DNA from: Pelomonas sp. CA6
GTDB lineage: Bacteria; Pseudomonadota; Gammaproteobacteria; Burkholderiales; Burkholderiaceae_C
Direction: 5' to 3'
DNA length: 64,000 bases
Assembly: GCF_022549225.1 (NCBI RefSeq)
Contig: NZ_JAKZFD010000011.1
Span: 1 to 64,000, forward strand
The first letter of the stretch is position 1. Each line of letters starts with the position of its first letter. Under the pieces are notes generated by a model, which made no database searches, had not been told where the DNA came from, and worked only from the letters and a program-made list of their open reading frames with translations. Shown here piece by piece: positions 52,152 to 62,349 of this stretch. Both the position numbers and the translations under genes were made by a program.

Positions 52152-53221
52152 TCCATTCCTCCTCGCTGCGGGTCCGCCGGGGGCTCTCCGCCGCCGGGGT
52201 CTGACAGGACGTAGGCGCGGTCGATCAGCGCCATCGCGCGCTGCAGGTCGCCCAGGCTGGCAATGGGCGGCGAGTCCTGGGCCATGGCCTTCAGGCTGTG
52301 CGCGAAAAAATCCTCGTAGCGCCGCGCCGGCCGCGTCAGGCGGCGCCACTCGTCCCGCGCGCGGTCCAGCAGACTCAGGCGCAAGACGGCGCCATCGTCC
52401 TCCCAGGTGGCCCCGCGCGCGGCCACGCGCCAGCGATAGAGGCCCGTGTTCAGGCTGGCATGGGTGTAGCCGACCTGCACCGTGCCCACGCAGCCGTTGT
52501 CGGCCTGCAACTGGACCACGGCATAGTCCTCCACTTCGGTGCCGAACAGGCGTGGCCCCAGGCTCGCGTGCACAAGACGCACACGATGCCCGGCATTGAG
52601 GGCCAGGAAAGCATGCAGGCCGTGAATGCCGAGATTGCGCAAGGCCCCGCCACCGCTGAGCGCGCGCTGCAACACCCAGGGCACGCCGTCGTCGATGTAG
52701 CGCTGTGGCGGCCCGTTGATCAGCTCGAAGTGCATGTGCGACAGGCCCAGTCGGCCCACGCCCTGGCGGTGTGCATCCAGCGCCGCCAGCATGCCGATGC
52801 CATGCGGCAAGGCCACGGCGACGAAACCCTGCCCGCGGTCGCGCGCTTCCGCCTGGGCCTGGAGCAGCGGCGCCATGTCCCCGGCGCAGACGCCGACGGG
52901 CTTCTCGATGATCAGCGGCGCGCCCTGGCGGATCACGCACAGCCCGCGCTCGGCGATCTGCGCTGGCCGCCCCATCACCACAAAGCATGGCGGGCGCGGC
53001 CGGTCGGCCAGCGCCAGCGCCTCGTCCAGGCTGCCCATGGCCGGGCAACGCAGCCGCCGGGCCATGGCGCGGCGGCGTGTGGGATCTTCACCCCAGACGC
53101 CGAGCAGGGGCAGCCCCTGCGCCCGTGCCGCCCGTGCATGCATCTCGGCGTGCCAGTGGTCCACCCCCAGCAACACGACGCCGGGGACGGGCAGTCCTGC
53201 GAGCCGGCTGAACTCAAACAT
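52142..53221 (-). CDS. Gfo/Idh/MocA-family oxidoreductase (divergent N-terminus)
   Basis: This 359-residue protein has the general layout of the family, with [14 protein letters not shown] (EKP) at about 110-123, [31 protein letters not shown] and [20 protein letters not shown] in the C-terminal domain. Its nucleotide-binding start ([19 protein letters not shown]) departs from the usual GxGxxG, so cofactor binding may differ or the fold may hold it tightly. It overlaps the ABC ATPase gene by 8 nt and the second oxidoreductase by 10 nt. Two adjacent family members suggest a two-step or two-subunit redox modification of the imported sugar. Confidence 0.82.
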   Translation of the reverse strand: MFEFSRLAGLPVPGVVLLGVDHWHAEMHARAARAQGLPLLGVWGEDPTRRRAMARRLRCPAMGSLDEALALADRPRPPCFVVMGRPAQIAERGLCVIRQGAPLIIEKPVGVCAGDMAPLLQAQAEARDRGQGFVAVALPHGIGMLAALDAHRQGVGRLGLSHMHFELINGPPQRYIDDGVPWVLQRALSGGGALRNLGIHGLHAFLALNAGHRVRLVHASLGPRLFGTEVEDYAVVQLQADNGCVGTVQVGYTHASLNTGLYRWRVAARGATWEDDGAVLRLSLLDRARDEWRRLTRPARRYEDFFAHSLKAMAQDSPPIASLGDLQRAMALIDRAYVLSDPGGGEPPADPQRGGMEWL

Positions 53222-54245
53222 CGTGATCCACGCCCAGGCGGGCCGGCGCTGGCGCGGCGCCCTCGTCGAGCAGGCAGGCGCTGAAATGCCCCGGCGCCAT
53301 CTCCGTCAGCGCCGGCACCTGCCGCGCGCAGACCGCCTGGGCACGTGGGCAGCGGGTGCGGAACACGCAGCCGCTGGGCGGGGCCGACAGACTGGGAATC
53401 TCGCCCTGAAGCAGCACCGGCGCCCCGCCCTCGCTGGGCTCCGGCGACGGCACCGAAGCCAGCAAGGCGCGGGTATAGGGATGGCGCGGATGGGCATAGA
53501 GCCTCTCCACCGGCGCCATCTCGACGATGCGCCCCAGATAGAGCACTGCGACGCGGTCGCAGATGTACTCGACGACCGCCAGGTCATGAGAGATGAACAG
53601 CATCGACAGCCCGAGGCGCTGCTGCAGGCCACGCAGCAGGTTGACGACCTGGGCCTGGATGGAGACGTCCAGCGCCGACACCGGTTCATCGGCCACCAGC
53701 AGCTCGGGCCCCAGTGTCAGCGCTCGCGCGATACCGATGCGCTGGCGCTGCCCGCCCGAAAACTCGAAGGCGTAGCGCTGCAGCGCGTCCTCGGGCAGCT
53801 CCACCTGCGCCAGCGCCTCGCGGGCGCGGGCGCGGCGCTGCTCGGCCGTTCCCCAGCGCTGGATGCGCAGCCCCTCGGTGAGGATCTGCTCCACGGTCAT
53901 GCGCGGCGACAGGCTGGCGAAGGGATCCTGGAAGATGTACTGCATGCGGCCACGCAGCGGTCGCAGCTCGGCCTGGCTCAACGCCCCGATGTCGCGGCCG
54001 TCGAAGACGATGTCGCCACAGCTCGGTTCGATCAGGCGCAGCAGGCAGCGCCCTATCGTCGTCTTGCCGCTGCCCGATTCGCCCACCAGCCCCAGCACCT
54101 CGCCACGCCTCAGCGTGAAGCTGATCTCGCGCAGCACCTCGATGGCCCGCGGCCCCGCGCCGAAGCGCTTGCCCAGCCCGCGGACCTGCAGCAGGGGCGA
54201 GGGGGAGAAAGGCGCGGGGCGCTGTGTCGTGACGTCCAGGCTCAT
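53214..54245 (-). CDS. Dpp/Opp-type ABC transporter ATPase (second ATP-binding subunit)
   Basis: This 343-residue ATPase has Walker [16 protein letters not shown], the Q-loop region [10 protein letters not shown], signature [15 protein letters not shown], Walker [14 protein letters not shown] and the switch His in [12 protein letters not shown]. The C-terminal extension [15 protein letters not shown] carries the cysteine-containing oligopeptide-transporter tail found in DppF/OppF. It starts by ATGA overlap with the other ATPase gene. It powers import together with the 54242 ATPase. Confidence 0.93.
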   Translation of the reverse strand: MSLDVTTQRPAPFSPSPLLQVRGLGKRFGAGPRAIEVLREISFTLRRGEVLGLVGESGSGKTTIGRCLLRLIEPSCGDIVFDGRDIGALSQAELRPLRGRMQYIFQDPFASLSPRMTVEQILTEGLRIQRWGTAEQRRARAREALAQVELPEDALQRYAFEFSGGQRQRIGIARALTLGPELLVADEPVSALDVSIQAQVVNLLRGLQQRLGLSMLFISHDLAVVEYICDRVAVLYLGRIVEMAPVERLYAHPRHPYTRALLASVPSPEPSEGGAPVLLQGEIPSLSAPPSGCVFRTRCPRAQAVCARQVPALTEMAPGHFSACLLDEGAAPAPARLGVDHDV

Positions 54246-55327
54246 GCGGCAACTTCCGGTGCAAAGGGGTTGGCGTCGGCGGCCGGCGCGTCTTCGGGCA
54301 GCTCCCGCCAGCGCAGGCAGCGGCTCCAGTGCAGCGGCCGCTCGCCGTCCGAAACGGGCAGCAGCCCGGGCCGCGCCTCAGTGCAGGCCGGGCGTGCCCA
54401 GGCACAGCGCGGCGCGAAGGCGCAGCCGGTGGGCCGCTCCGTCAGGCCAGGCACCATGCCGTCGATGGTGTGCAGCGGCTGTCCCGCCCGCCTCATGCGC
54501 GTGGCCTGGCCCAGACGGGGCAAGGATTTCAGCAGGCCACGCGTGTAGGGGTGGCGCGGCCGTCCGAAGACCTCGCGCACCGGGCCCTGCTCGACAATGG
54601 CGCCGGCATACATCACCGCCACCTGCTGGGCCACCTGGGCGACCACGCCCAGGTTGTGGGTGACGAAGAGCATGCCCATGCCGCGCTCGCGCTGCAGTTC
54701 ACGCAACAGGTGCAGGATCTGCGCCTGGATGGTGACGTCCAGCGCCGTGGTGGGCTCGTCGGCGATCAGCAGCGCCGGATCGCAGGCCAGGGCCATCGCG
54801 ATGGTGACGCGCTGGCGCATGCCACCCGACAGCTCGTGGGGATACTGGCACACGCGGCGCTGCGGATCGGGAATCCCGACCCGCTGCAGCAGTTCGGTCG
54901 CCCGCGCCCAGGCCTGGCGGCGGCCATGCCCCAGATGGATGCGCAGGGGCTCGGCGATCTGCTCGCCCACGGTGTAGACCGGATTGAGGCTGGTCATGGG
55001 CTCCTGGAACACCATGGCCAGGTCATGGCCACGCAGGCGGCGCATCCCCTCCTCGTCCAGCCGGGTGAGATCGCGCGTTTGCCCGTCCTTGCAGCGCAGC
55101 TGGATGCGGCCGCGCTGCACGCCGCCGAGGCGGGGCGACAGCAGGCGCATGAGGGACAGGCTGGTGACCGACTTGCCCGAACCGGACTCGCCCACCAGCG
55201 CCAGGGTCTGGCCCAGCCAGACCTGCAAACCGACGCCGTGGACGGCGGGGAAGGCCCCGCCGCGCACGCGCAGCACCGTGTGCAGGTCCTCGACATCGAG
55301 CACCGGAGAAGGCATGTGCGGAGTCAT
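54242..55327 (-). CDS. Dpp/Opp-type ABC transporter ATPase (first ATP-binding subunit)
   Basis: This 361-residue ATPase has Walker [40 protein letters not shown], signature [15 protein letters not shown], Walker [34 protein letters not shown] and the C-terminal [15 protein letters not shown] tail, as in DppD/OppD. An alternative start is ATG 55315. It lies 14 nt after the DapA-family gene; the lyase gene is thus inserted between the permease and ATPase genes of the transporter. Confidence 0.93.
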   Translation of the reverse strand: MTPHMPSPVLDVEDLHTVLRVRGGAFPAVHGVGLQVWLGQTLALVGESGSGKSVTSLSLMRLLSPRLGGVQRGRIQLRCKDGQTRDLTRLDEEGMRRLRGHDLAMVFQEPMTSLNPVYTVGEQIAEPLRIHLGHGRRQAWARATELLQRVGIPDPQRRVCQYPHELSGGMRQRVTIAMALACDPALLIADEPTTALDVTIQAQILHLLRELQRERGMGMLFVTHNLGVVAQVAQQVAVMYAGAIVEQGPVREVFGRPRHPYTRGLLKSLPRLGQATRMRRAGQPLHTIDGMVPGLTERPTGCAFAPRCAWARPACTEARPGLLPVSDGERPLHWSRCLRWRELPEDAPAADANPFAPEVAA

Positions 55328-55341
55328 CGCCAGCTCGCCCG

Positions 55342-56256
55342 TCAGAGCAGGCCCACGTCGCGCAGGATGGCCTGCACCCGTCGGGTTTCGGCCTCGTCCA
55401 GATGGCCGCGCGGCGAGGCCATCTGGTTGGTCCCGATGAGGCCCAGGCAGCGCATCGCGGTCTTGAACCCGCCGACGCCGGCCGCGCCCGCGCTCAGGCG
55501 GGACGACGCCACCCAGACGATCTCAAACAGCCGGCACAGGCGCTCCTGCTCGCGGCGGGCCGCCGCCAGATCGCCTTGCTGAACGGCGTTCCACAGCCGC
55601 ACGTAGCCCGCCGGGTCCACGTTGGCCAGCCCCGGTACCACGCCATGGGCGCCCATGAACAAGGCGGTGTCCACCATGATCTCGGAGCCGGTCATCACGA
55701 AGAAATCGGCCAGGTCGCGCGTGTCCAGCGCCACGTAGCGCAGGTTGGCATCATCGCCGCTGGAATCCTTCAGGCCGCAGATCACGCCTTCGCGTGCCAG
55801 CGTCGCCACGGTATGGCGCCCCAGCTTGGTGTGGACGCAGACCGGAATGTCGTAGGCGACGATGGGGAGGTCCACCGCGTCGCGGATGCGTCGGAAGTGG
55901 GTCAGCGTCTCCTGCTGGTCGGTCAGGGTATAGAACGGCGCCGTGACCACCACCGCGTCCGCCCCGGCCGCCTTGGCGGCCCTCGCGTGGGCGATGACGC
56001 GGTCGGTGGTGGGGTCGATCACGCCGGCAATCACCGGAACGCGCCCCGCGGCCACCGCCACCGAATGCTCGATCAGGCGGGCGCGCTGCGCCTCGCCATA
56101 GAACACCACCTCACTGGTGGACCCCAGCACGAACAGGCCGTGACAGCCCTGGGCCACCAGGTGGTCCAGCACGCGGCCATAGGCGGGCATGTCGGGCCGC
56201 CCCTGGGCGTCCAGCGGGACCACCACGGGCGGCACCACACCATGAAACTTGGGCAT
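55342..56256 (-). CDS. DapA/NanA-family Schiff-base lyase (N-acetylneuraminate lyase-like)
   Basis: This 304-residue TIM-barrel aldolase has the carboxylate-binding GSTSE (45-49), Tyr135 in [10 protein letters not shown] and the Schiff-base Lys163 in [14 protein letters not shown], giving an intact active site. Family members split 2-keto-3-deoxy acids such as N-acetylneuraminate or condense pyruvate in lysine synthesis; chromosomal dapA is usually elsewhere and not inside an ABC operon. With a NanM-like mutarotase and an AGE epimerase in the cluster, a sialic-acid-like substrate is most likely. Keto-deoxy-sugar aldolase or dehydratase activity is the alternative. Confidence 0.85.
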   Translation of the reverse strand: MPKFHGVVPPVVVPLDAQGRPDMPAYGRVLDHLVAQGCHGLFVLGSTSEVVFYGEAQRARLIEHSVAVAAGRVPVIAGVIDPTTDRVIAHARAAKAAGADAVVVTAPFYTLTDQQETLTHFRRIRDAVDLPIVAYDIPVCVHTKLGRHTVATLAREGVICGLKDSSGDDANLRYVALDTRDLADFFVMTGSEIMVDTALFMGAHGVVPGLANVDPAGYVRLWNAVQQGDLAAARREQERLCRLFEIVWVASSRLSAGAAGVGGFKTAMRCLGLIGTNQMASPRGHLDEAETRRVQAILRDVGLL

Positions 56257-56291
56257 AACAGGTCTCTCGTCCTTTCAGTTAAAAAGTGAAA

Positions 56292-57194
56292 TCACAGTTC
56301 GGCGCGCGGATCGAAGGCGTCGCGCAGGCCGTCGCCGACGAAGTTGATGGCCAGCACCACCACCACCAGCGCCGCGCCGGGGAACATCCATTGCCAGGGG
56401 TATTGCTCCAGCACCACCGTGGAGCGGGCGGCGTTGAGCATGTTTCCCCAGCTGGCGGTCGGCGGCGCGATGCCCAGCCCCAGGAAGGACAGACCCGCCT
56501 CCAGCAGCACCGCGTTGGCCACCTGCAAGGTGGCGTACACCACCAGGATGTCCATGCTGTTGGGCAGCGCGTGCCGCCACAGCAGATGGCCCAGCCCGGC
56601 GCCCATGCCGCGGGCCGCGAGCACGAAGTCGCGCTCGCGCAACTCCAGCAAACGCGCCCGCACCATGCGTGCCAGCACAGGCCAGGACAACAAGGCGATC
56701 ACCAGCACCGTGGGCGCCAGGCCAGAGCCGACGATGGAAGCCAGCACCAGCAGGAAGATCACCGGTGGCAGCGTCATCGCGAGATCAACGCCGCGCATGG
56801 CCAGGGTGTCGGCCCAGCGACCGCCGAAGGCCGACACGGCGCCGACGGAGAAGCCGATCAGCAGGGACAAGGCCACCGAACTCACCGCCACCAGCAGCGA
56901 GATGCGCCCCCCTTCCAGCAGGCGCGCCAGCACGTCCCGCCCCACGCCATCGGTCCCCAGCCAGTGGGCGCCCCCGGGCGCCGCGTTCATGGCCAGCAGG
57001 TCGATATCGTTGGGCCCCTGCGCCAGCAGGCAGGGCCCCAGCAGCACCAGCATCAGCATCGGAACCAACAAACCCAGCCCCACCAGCGCCGCGCGGTTGC
57101 GCACGAAGCGCCGCAAGGCCCGCAGGAGCGGCCCCGACGCCGCCGTGCCGCGGCGGCCCGCTCCCGGGGCGCGCTCGGAATCCACGGCCTTCAT
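56292..57194 (-). CDS. Dpp/Opp-type ABC transporter permease (DppC-like)
   Basis: This 300-residue permease has a basic N-terminus and a first helix ([20 protein letters not shown]). The segment [32 protein letters not shown] is typical of DppC, and the EAA-type coupling loop is in [29 protein letters not shown] (read in parts). Five further helices follow. It overlaps the DppB-like gene by ATGA. It forms the membrane channel with that subunit. Confidence 0.93.
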   Translation of the reverse strand: MKAVDSERAPGAGRRGTAASGPLLRALRRFVRNRAALVGLGLLVPMLMLVLLGPCLLAQGPNDIDLLAMNAAPGGAHWLGTDGVGRDVLARLLEGGRISLLVAVSSVALSLLIGFSVGAVSAFGGRWADTLAMRGVDLAMTLPPVIFLLVLASIVGSGLAPTVLVIALLSWPVLARMVRARLLELRERDFVLAARGMGAGLGHLLWRHALPNSMDILVVYATLQVANAVLLEAGLSFLGLGIAPPTASWGNMLNAARSTVVLEQYPWQWMFPGAALVVVVLAINFVGDGLRDAFDPRAEL

Positions 57195-58162
57195 CGCTCG
57201 CCTCCGTGCACCTGGATGCGCGGATCAATCACCGCGTACAGCAGATCGGTCAGCAGGTTGACGGCGATGACGCAGGCGCCAATCACCAGCGTCGCCCCCA
57301 TGATGACGGGGTAGTCCCGCCCCTCCACCGCGCCGACCAGCAACAGGCCCATGCCCGGCCAGTTGAAGACGCTTTCGGTGAAGATCGCGCCGCCCACCGC
57401 CAGGCCGACGGTGGAGCCGATCAGGGTCACCACCGGCAGCATGGCGTTGCGCAGCGCATGCTTGACGATGACCCAGGTCTCGCGCACGCCCTTGGCTCGG
57501 GCGGTGCGCACATAGTCCTGGTTCAGCACCTCCAGCAGCGAGGCGCGCATGTAACGCATGATCAGCGCGCAATGGCCCACGGACAGCAGCAGCGCCGGCA
57601 GCAGCAGGTGATGCAGCAGATCGCCCCAGCTGAAGGCCGCGCCGGCGCTGAGCATGCCGCCCGACGGCATCCACTGCAGCTTCACCGAGAACACGTACAA
57701 GCCCACGAGCGCCGACAGAAAGGCCGGGCTGGAGATGCCCAGCATGGCCAGACTGGACAAGGCCAGGTCGACCATGCCGTTGCGCCGCACCGCGCTGACC
57801 ACGCCGGTGGCGATGCCCAGCAAGATGGCCAGGCACAGCCCCGCGCCCATGAGCAGCAGGGTGGGCCCCATGCGCGTGGCGATGAGCCCTGCCACCGTCT
57901 CGTTGTAGCGCTGCAGCGAATAGCCCAGATTGCCCCGCAGCGCCTGCCCCAGCCAGCGCAGGTATTGCGTCGGCAGCGGCTGATCCAGGCCGTACTGCGC
58001 ACGCAGCAGCGCGCGCTCCTCGGCCGTGATGGACTGACTGGGATTGATGTAGGCGTCGATCGGGTCGCCCGGCGTCAGCCGCAGCAGCACGAAGATCAGC
58101 AGCGTCAGCGCGAGCAGCATCAGCAGGCCGACGAGCACACGCCTCAGGAGATAGCGCGCCAT
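57191..58162 (-). CDS. Dpp/Opp-type ABC transporter permease (DppB-like)
   Basis: This 323-residue permease begins [20 protein letters not shown] with the RLTPGDP motif of DppB, then [16 protein letters not shown], and the EAA loop in [20 protein letters not shown]. Six membrane helices are apparent. The final residues overlap the DppC-like gene. It lies 56 nt after the substrate-binding protein gene. Confidence 0.94.
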   Translation of the reverse strand: MARYLLRRVLVGLLMLLALTLLIFVLLRLTPGDPIDAYINPSQSITAEERALLRAQYGLDQPLPTQYLRWLGQALRGNLGYSLQRYNETVAGLIATRMGPTLLLMGAGLCLAILLGIATGVVSAVRRNGMVDLALSSLAMLGISSPAFLSALVGLYVFSVKLQWMPSGGMLSAGAAFSWGDLLHHLLLPALLLSVGHCALIMRYMRASLLEVLNQDYVRTARAKGVRETWVIVKHALRNAMLPVVTLIGSTVGLAVGGAIFTESVFNWPGMGLLLVGAVEGRDYPVIMGATLVIGACVIAVNLLTDLLYAVIDPRIQVHGGER

Positions 58163-58218
58163 CGCCGGTCAGCCTCCGTGCCGGCGGGCCTGGCCCACAG
58201 GGAATGCCCCGCCACGGC

Positions 58219-59775
58219 TCATTTCCAGCTCCACTTCTGGGCCTCGTCCGCATAGGGGCCGCCTCCGGGCGCGGGCAGCCAGACGAAACGATCCAGCTTC
58301 GCCGAGGCCACGCCGTAGCGCTTGGCCACCCACAGCGTCGCCCAGGGCAGCTCGGCATTGGTGGCACGGCAGACGTTGGCGAACTCGCGCTCACGCCGCG
58401 CCGGATCCGGCTCGGCCAGGGCCTTGTCCAGCGCGTCGGTGACCGCGGGCATGTCCACGCGCATGATGTTGGTCCCCGCGGGCGGCACCTGCTTGGCGTT
58501 CAGGCCGATGTTGATGTTGCTGGCGTCGGGCCCGTTCTGCAGGCCGGCATAGACCATCGCGAAATCGTCGGGCTTGGGGTTGCTGCCCATCACCGTCGCG
58601 TTGTAGGTGGGTGTGTCCACCGCGCGGGGCACGATCTGGATGCCCACCTGGGCCAGCATGGCCTGGATCGCCGCCAGCGTGTTAGTCGCCAGCGGGTTGT
58701 TGTAGTAGGTCAGGACCGTGATGGGCTTCTTGCCGTTGATCTTGTCCCAGCCCGCCTCGGCCAGCAGCTTCCTCGCCTTGTCGGGGTCATAGGCGTAGGG
58801 ATTCAGCTCCTTGGGCTGCAGCCTGGCCGCGGTGTATACGCAATGCGCCGGCTTGGCCGCGCCGTTGTAGAGGCTCTTGATGATGGCGTCGCGGTTGATC
58901 GCATGCATCACCGCCTGACGCACACGCCCGTCCTTCCACAGCGGCGTGAGCTGGTTGAAGCCGAGGTAGTTCACCACATAGCTGTCGCCCTCGATCACGC
59001 GGAAGTCTTTGTTGCCCGCGAAGGTCGCGACGTCGTTCGCCTCGACATAGCTGAACTGGATCTCGCCGGCGCGCAGCGCGGCCACGGCCGCCGCCGAGTT
59101 CGCAAAGAAGCGGTTGATCAGCCGAGGCACGGCCGGCGCGCCACCGCGGTAACCCTCGAAGGCCTGCAGCTCCACATACTGGTCGGTGACATAGCGCCCC
59201 CACTTGAACGGCCCGGTGCCCACGGGCTGGCTGGACCAGTAGGCGTTCTTGGGCAGGTCCTGCACCGCAATGCCGCCCAGCGAATGCTCCGGCAGCATCA
59301 TGATCTTGCTGAGGGTGTCGAGGAAACTGGCCGTGGGCTTGCGCAGCCGCAGGACCACGGTCTTGTCGTTGGGCAGCTCGACCTTCTCGAGGTTCTCCAG
59401 CCGGGCCGCGAACACCGAACCGCTCTTGCTGTTGGCCGCCAGGCCCAGCGTGAAGCGCACGTCCTTGGCGCTGAAGGGACGACCGTCATGCCATTTGGCG
59501 TCGGCCAGCTTGAAGGTGTAGGTCAGCTGGTCCGGCGAGACCCCATAGCTTTGCGCCAGCACGCCCACCAGGCCGTCCAGGGTCTGGTCGTAGGCGATCA
59601 GCGGCTCGTAGTACTTGCTCAGCCAGGTGAAGCCCGCTGTCGCGGCCAGCGGGTTGAAGTTGCCTTGCAGACCGCCCGGACCGACGTCGAAAGCCCCCAC
59701 CAGCGCCTTGTCGGCGGCCTGGCTGGACGCCAGGGCAACGGCCAATCCGGCGGCCATCAGAATCTTCTTGATCAT
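58219..59775 (-). CDS. Periplasmic substrate-binding protein, SBP family 5 (Dpp/Sat type)
   Basis: This 518-residue protein has a signal peptide ending ASSQA|AD, then YEPLIAYDQTLDGLVGVLAQSY, WHDGRPFSAKDVRFTLGLA, VGTGPFKW, VVNYLGFNQLTPLWKDGRVRQAV and KARKLLAEAGWDK. All are family-5 solute-binding features. Proteins of this family bind peptides, opines or sugars; the SatA sialic-acid binder of Haemophilus ducreyi is a member. Its place directly after a NanM-like gene points to a sugar ligand. Confidence 0.92.
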   Translation of the reverse strand: MIKKILMAAGLAVALASSQAADKALVGAFDVGPGGLQGNFNPLAATAGFTWLSKYYEPLIAYDQTLDGLVGVLAQSYGVSPDQLTYTFKLADAKWHDGRPFSAKDVRFTLGLAANSKSGSVFAARLENLEKVELPNDKTVVLRLRKPTASFLDTLSKIMMLPEHSLGGIAVQDLPKNAYWSSQPVGTGPFKWGRYVTDQYVELQAFEGYRGGAPAVPRLINRFFANSAAAVAALRAGEIQFSYVEANDVATFAGNKDFRVIEGDSYVVNYLGFNQLTPLWKDGRVRQAVMHAINRDAIIKSLYNGAAKPAHCVYTAARLQPKELNPYAYDPDKARKLLAEAGWDKINGKKPITVLTYYNNPLATNTLAAIQAMLAQVGIQIVPRAVDTPTYNATVMGSNPKPDDFAMVYAGLQNGPDASNINIGLNAKQVPPAGTNIMRVDMPAVTDALDKALAEPDPARREREFANVCRATNAELPWATLWVAKRYGVASAKLDRFVWLPAPGGGPYADEAQKWSWK

Positions 59776-59790
59776 GACTCTTGTCTCCGT

Positions 59791-60984
59791 TCACTTGTTG
59801 AGCTGAGGCCGACCGGCCCAGATCTTGGGCGTGCGCTTGCCCGGGCCGACCTCTCCGGACACCAGCAGCAGTTCGCCCCGCCAGGTCACCGGCTGCGTGG
59901 TCACCGGCCCCGGCGCCGGCAGATGGCCCGCGACGCCCCAGCGGCGCGTCTGGGTATCGAACACCAGGATGTCCTGGTTGAAGCCGGTGTGGTGGTCCTG
60001 CAAAAAGGTGACGGCCGTGTTGGCCTGTTCCCACTCGACGCTGCCCGGTTGGGCCCGGTTGCGTTGCCCCTCGAGCGCGAAGAACTGGTTCCAGCGCTCG
60101 AGGTTCCCGTCGCCACCCATCAGAACCACGAAGCGGTCCTGCACCGCGAAGGCTTCGCCCGCCTGCGCGGCATGCGGCATCTCGGGCAGGACCGACCAGC
60201 TGCGGCTGCGCGGGTCGTAGGCATAGGCGTCCTTGTGAACCGTCGAGACGCCGTCCCGGGTCAGCCGGCCGCTGGCCAGCACGACCACGCCGTTCACGCC
60301 GGTGGCCAATGCCAGGTCGCGCGCCTCGCCGGGCCAGGGCGCGAGGGCCCGCCAGCCCTGGTCGAGGGCATCCAGGTCCAGCGCCAGAAAGTCCTTGCCG
60401 CTCTGGACATACACGGTGCGGCCCAGCAAGGCCGCGGCGCCATAGCTGATGGGCCGCGGCAAACTGGGATAGGGCTTGAACTCGAGCGCCCGCGCCTCGT
60501 CGTCCAGACGCATCAGGAAGACATCGGCATAGGGCTTGAGCTTGGACCGCGCGTTGCCGTTGGGACTCTCATGCCCTTCCCCGCCGATCACCAGCACGCC
60601 CTCGGGCAGACTGAGGGTGGCGGCGTAGGCCAGCGCGCGTGGCAGCCGGAAGCGGCGCTCCAGCCAGCGCTGGCGGTTCAGGTCCAGCACGAACACCTCG
60701 TCCCAGTACACCTTGCCCAACCGGTTCGCGCGCGTCGCGGTCAGGCCCGGCTCCGGGAAATTGGCCCCGCCACCGACGAGCAGGAAGTCCCGGTGCACGC
60801 CGACCACCGGCCCCGCCAGCCCGATCTGCTGCCACCACGGCGCCTTGACCGGAATCGCGTCGGACCATTCGCTCCGGTTGGCGGGGATGGGAGGCAGCTC
60901 GCGCCAGGTAAAGCTGAGTTCCTGGGCGGAGGCACAGAGACTGCCGACGGCCAGCGCCGTGGCCATCGCCTGCTTGGTCAACAT
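59791..60984 (-). CDS. NanM/YjhT-like cyclically permuted mutarotase (kelch beta-propeller)
   Basis: This 397-residue protein has a signal peptide (probable cleavage LCASA|QE) and a six-bladed kelch propeller. The signature VGGGANFPEPG occurs near residue 71, followed by blade motifs EGVLVIGGEG, RTVYVQSGKDFLALDL, GVVVLASGRL, FVVLMGGDGNLERWNQF and LLLVSGEVG. NanM speeds interconversion of sialic-acid anomers in the periplasm and can also act on dehydrated forms. Export and placement between porin and binding-protein genes fit periplasmic preparation of the ligand before import. Confidence 0.87.
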   Translation of the reverse strand: MLTKQAMATALAVGSLCASAQELSFTWRELPPIPANRSEWSDAIPVKAPWWQQIGLAGPVVGVHRDFLLVGGGANFPEPGLTATRANRLGKVYWDEVFVLDLNRQRWLERRFRLPRALAYAATLSLPEGVLVIGGEGHESPNGNARSKLKPYADVFLMRLDDEARALEFKPYPSLPRPISYGAAALLGRTVYVQSGKDFLALDLDALDQGWRALAPWPGEARDLALATGVNGVVVLASGRLTRDGVSTVHKDAYAYDPRSRSWSVLPEMPHAAQAGEAFAVQDRFVVLMGGDGNLERWNQFFALEGQRNRAQPGSVEWEQANTAVTFLQDHHTGFNQDILVFDTQTRRWGVAGHLPAPGPVTTQPVTWRGELLLVSGEVGPGKRTPKIWAGRPQLNK

Positions 60985-60995
60985 GGGGGCCTCCT

Positions 60996-62006
60996 TCAGA
61001 ACGCGTGCGCCATGCCGAGGTCGAACTGCGTCGTCTTGACCGCGGTGGTCATGGGATTGCCGCGCCCGACGTCGGTGTAGAGATAGGTCCTCTTGCTGAG
61101 CGTGTAGACCAGACCCGCGCCGAGCTTCTTGCCCACCACCACGCTGCTCGCGGTGGAGCTGGACTTGACCTGCCCGTAGCCCGCGCGCAAGGTCAGCGGC
61201 ATGCCGCCCAGCGGCACGTTGACCCCCACCCCGAGACCGGTCACCTTCAGAGGCCCGACCGGATCGTTGATGGTGTAAGTGCCCATCAGCTTCGCGACGC
61301 CGAAGTCGTAGGAACCCGCGGCCTGGATGTTGCGTGTGTTGCGGTTGTTGCGCTCATAGCCCAGCAGCAGCGACAGCGGGCCGCTGTCATAGTTCAGCGA
61401 AAAGCTGAAGGGCCGCGTGTTCTCGGCGTGTTCGGCCTGCACCGCGGCACGGATCACGAGCCCCCCGAAGCTGGGGCTGTCGTAGAACACGGCGTTGTCC
61501 CAGCGCCCCTCGCCGCCCGCCGCCGCGGGCGACACCCCGGCGGCGTCCAGCGGCTTGGAGAGATCGTCGACCGCCTTGTAGTAGGCGGTGAAGTAATCCT
61601 GCAGATTGCCCGTCGTGGCCACGCCGAAGGGCTCGTAACGGCCGTTGGGGTCCTGCACCGAGGTCAGGCCACGCCCGATGCGCAACCAGCCCAGCGACTT
61701 GCTGCGCAGGCCCACGCGGGTTTCGCCTTGCCAGAAGGGCCGCACGCCCAGTTCCTGCGTGCCCGTGTCGGGCTCGAAGCGCGTCTGCATGGCGAAGGTC
61801 GCCGACAGCCCGTCCCCCAGGTCTTCGACGCCGCTGAAGATCAGGCGGTTGTTGTTGCCGCGTCCGACCAGCCATTTGCCGACACCCGCCGACTGACTGC
61901 GAACCACGCCGATATCGAGCAAGCCCGAAATGGTGACGTTGGATTGGGCCGCCGCCGCGCCCGCGCAGGCGCTCAGCACGGCGCCCACTGCCAGTGTTTT
62001 CTTCAT
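60996..62006 (-). CDS. Gram-negative porin (Omp32-like, betaproteobacterial)
   Basis: This 336-residue trimeric-porin-type protein has a signal peptide (GAVLSACAGAAAA|QS), then NVTISGLLDIGVVRSQS, RLIFSGVEDLGDGLSATFAMQTRFEPDTG (in parts), and a loop-3-like region NGRYEPFGVATTGNLQDY. It ends FDLGMAHAF with the terminal Phe needed for outer-membrane insertion. It is the first gene of the eleven-kilobase operon and would admit the substrate across the outer membrane. The promoter and operators lie in 62007-62349. Confidence 0.92.
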   Translation of the reverse strand: MKKTLAVGAVLSACAGAAAAQSNVTISGLLDIGVVRSQSAGVGKWLVGRGNNNRLIFSGVEDLGDGLSATFAMQTRFEPDTGTQELGVRPFWQGETRVGLRSKSLGWLRIGRGLTSVQDPNGRYEPFGVATTGNLQDYFTAYYKAVDDLSKPLDAAGVSPAAAGGEGRWDNAVFYDSPSFGGLVIRAAVQAEHAENTRPFSFSLNYDSGPLSLLLGYERNNRNTRNIQAAGSYDFGVAKLMGTYTINDPVGPLKVTGLGVGVNVPLGGMPLTLRAGYGQVKSSSTASSVVVGKKLGAGLVYTLSKRTYLYTDVGRGNPMTTAVKTTQFDLGMAHAF

Positions 62007-62101
62007 TCCGCGTCTCCAGTCTCCGTTGTGATGAAGGGATTCCGGGGAGGGGCCCCAGCCCCGGAAAAGACCATCGGTACCGACTGCGGCGGAGTCTATT
62101 T

Positions 62102-62129
62102 AGACCTCAGAGGTCTGAGGTATAGGTAC
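62102..62129. promoter_or_regulatory. Nested palindromes and AGGTAT-type direct repeats (candidate GntR operator)
   Basis: Two overlapping perfect palindromes share this site: AGACCTC-a-GAGGTCT (62102-62116) and ACCTCAGA-gg-TCTGAGGT (62104-62121). In addition AGGTCT, AGGTAT and AGGTAC recur at 62111, 62118 and 62124. E. coli NanR, a GntR regulator, binds tandem GGTATA repeats, so the direct-repeat reading is notable beside a GntR gene and sialic-type genes. The site lies about 95 nt before the porin ATG and 220 nt before the regulator ATG. Confidence 0.6.
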
Positions 62130-62163
62130 TAGCCTGTCACCAAGAGATGACAAGAGAACTCCA

Positions 62164-62184
62164 AGTCATTGATTTCAAATGACT
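62164..62184. promoter_or_regulatory. Second inverted repeat in the porin/GntR intergenic region
   Basis: AGTCATT-gatttca-AATGACT is a perfect 7-bp inverted repeat with a 7-nt spacer in a locally AT-rich stretch. It may be another regulator site or part of the promoters. Nothing else certain is seen in 62007-62349. Confidence 0.4.
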
Positions 62185-62349
62185 AAACTGGCAAAGACAG
62201 GGAATGTCACAAGTTCACGCGTCACAGACATCAGATGATTACGCTCTAGAGTGCGTCCCAGTCAGGACGTCGAGGCAGGCAGGGCCCGGACAAGGCTCAT
62301 GCGATAGTCCTCTGATCTTTCACCCGTCCACGAGCGCGCAAAGGCATCC

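Noticed and set aside
58204-61080. 958-codon + strand frame opposite the binding protein and mutarotase genes
   Set aside because: Shadow of two convincing minus-strand genes with signal peptides and family motifs.
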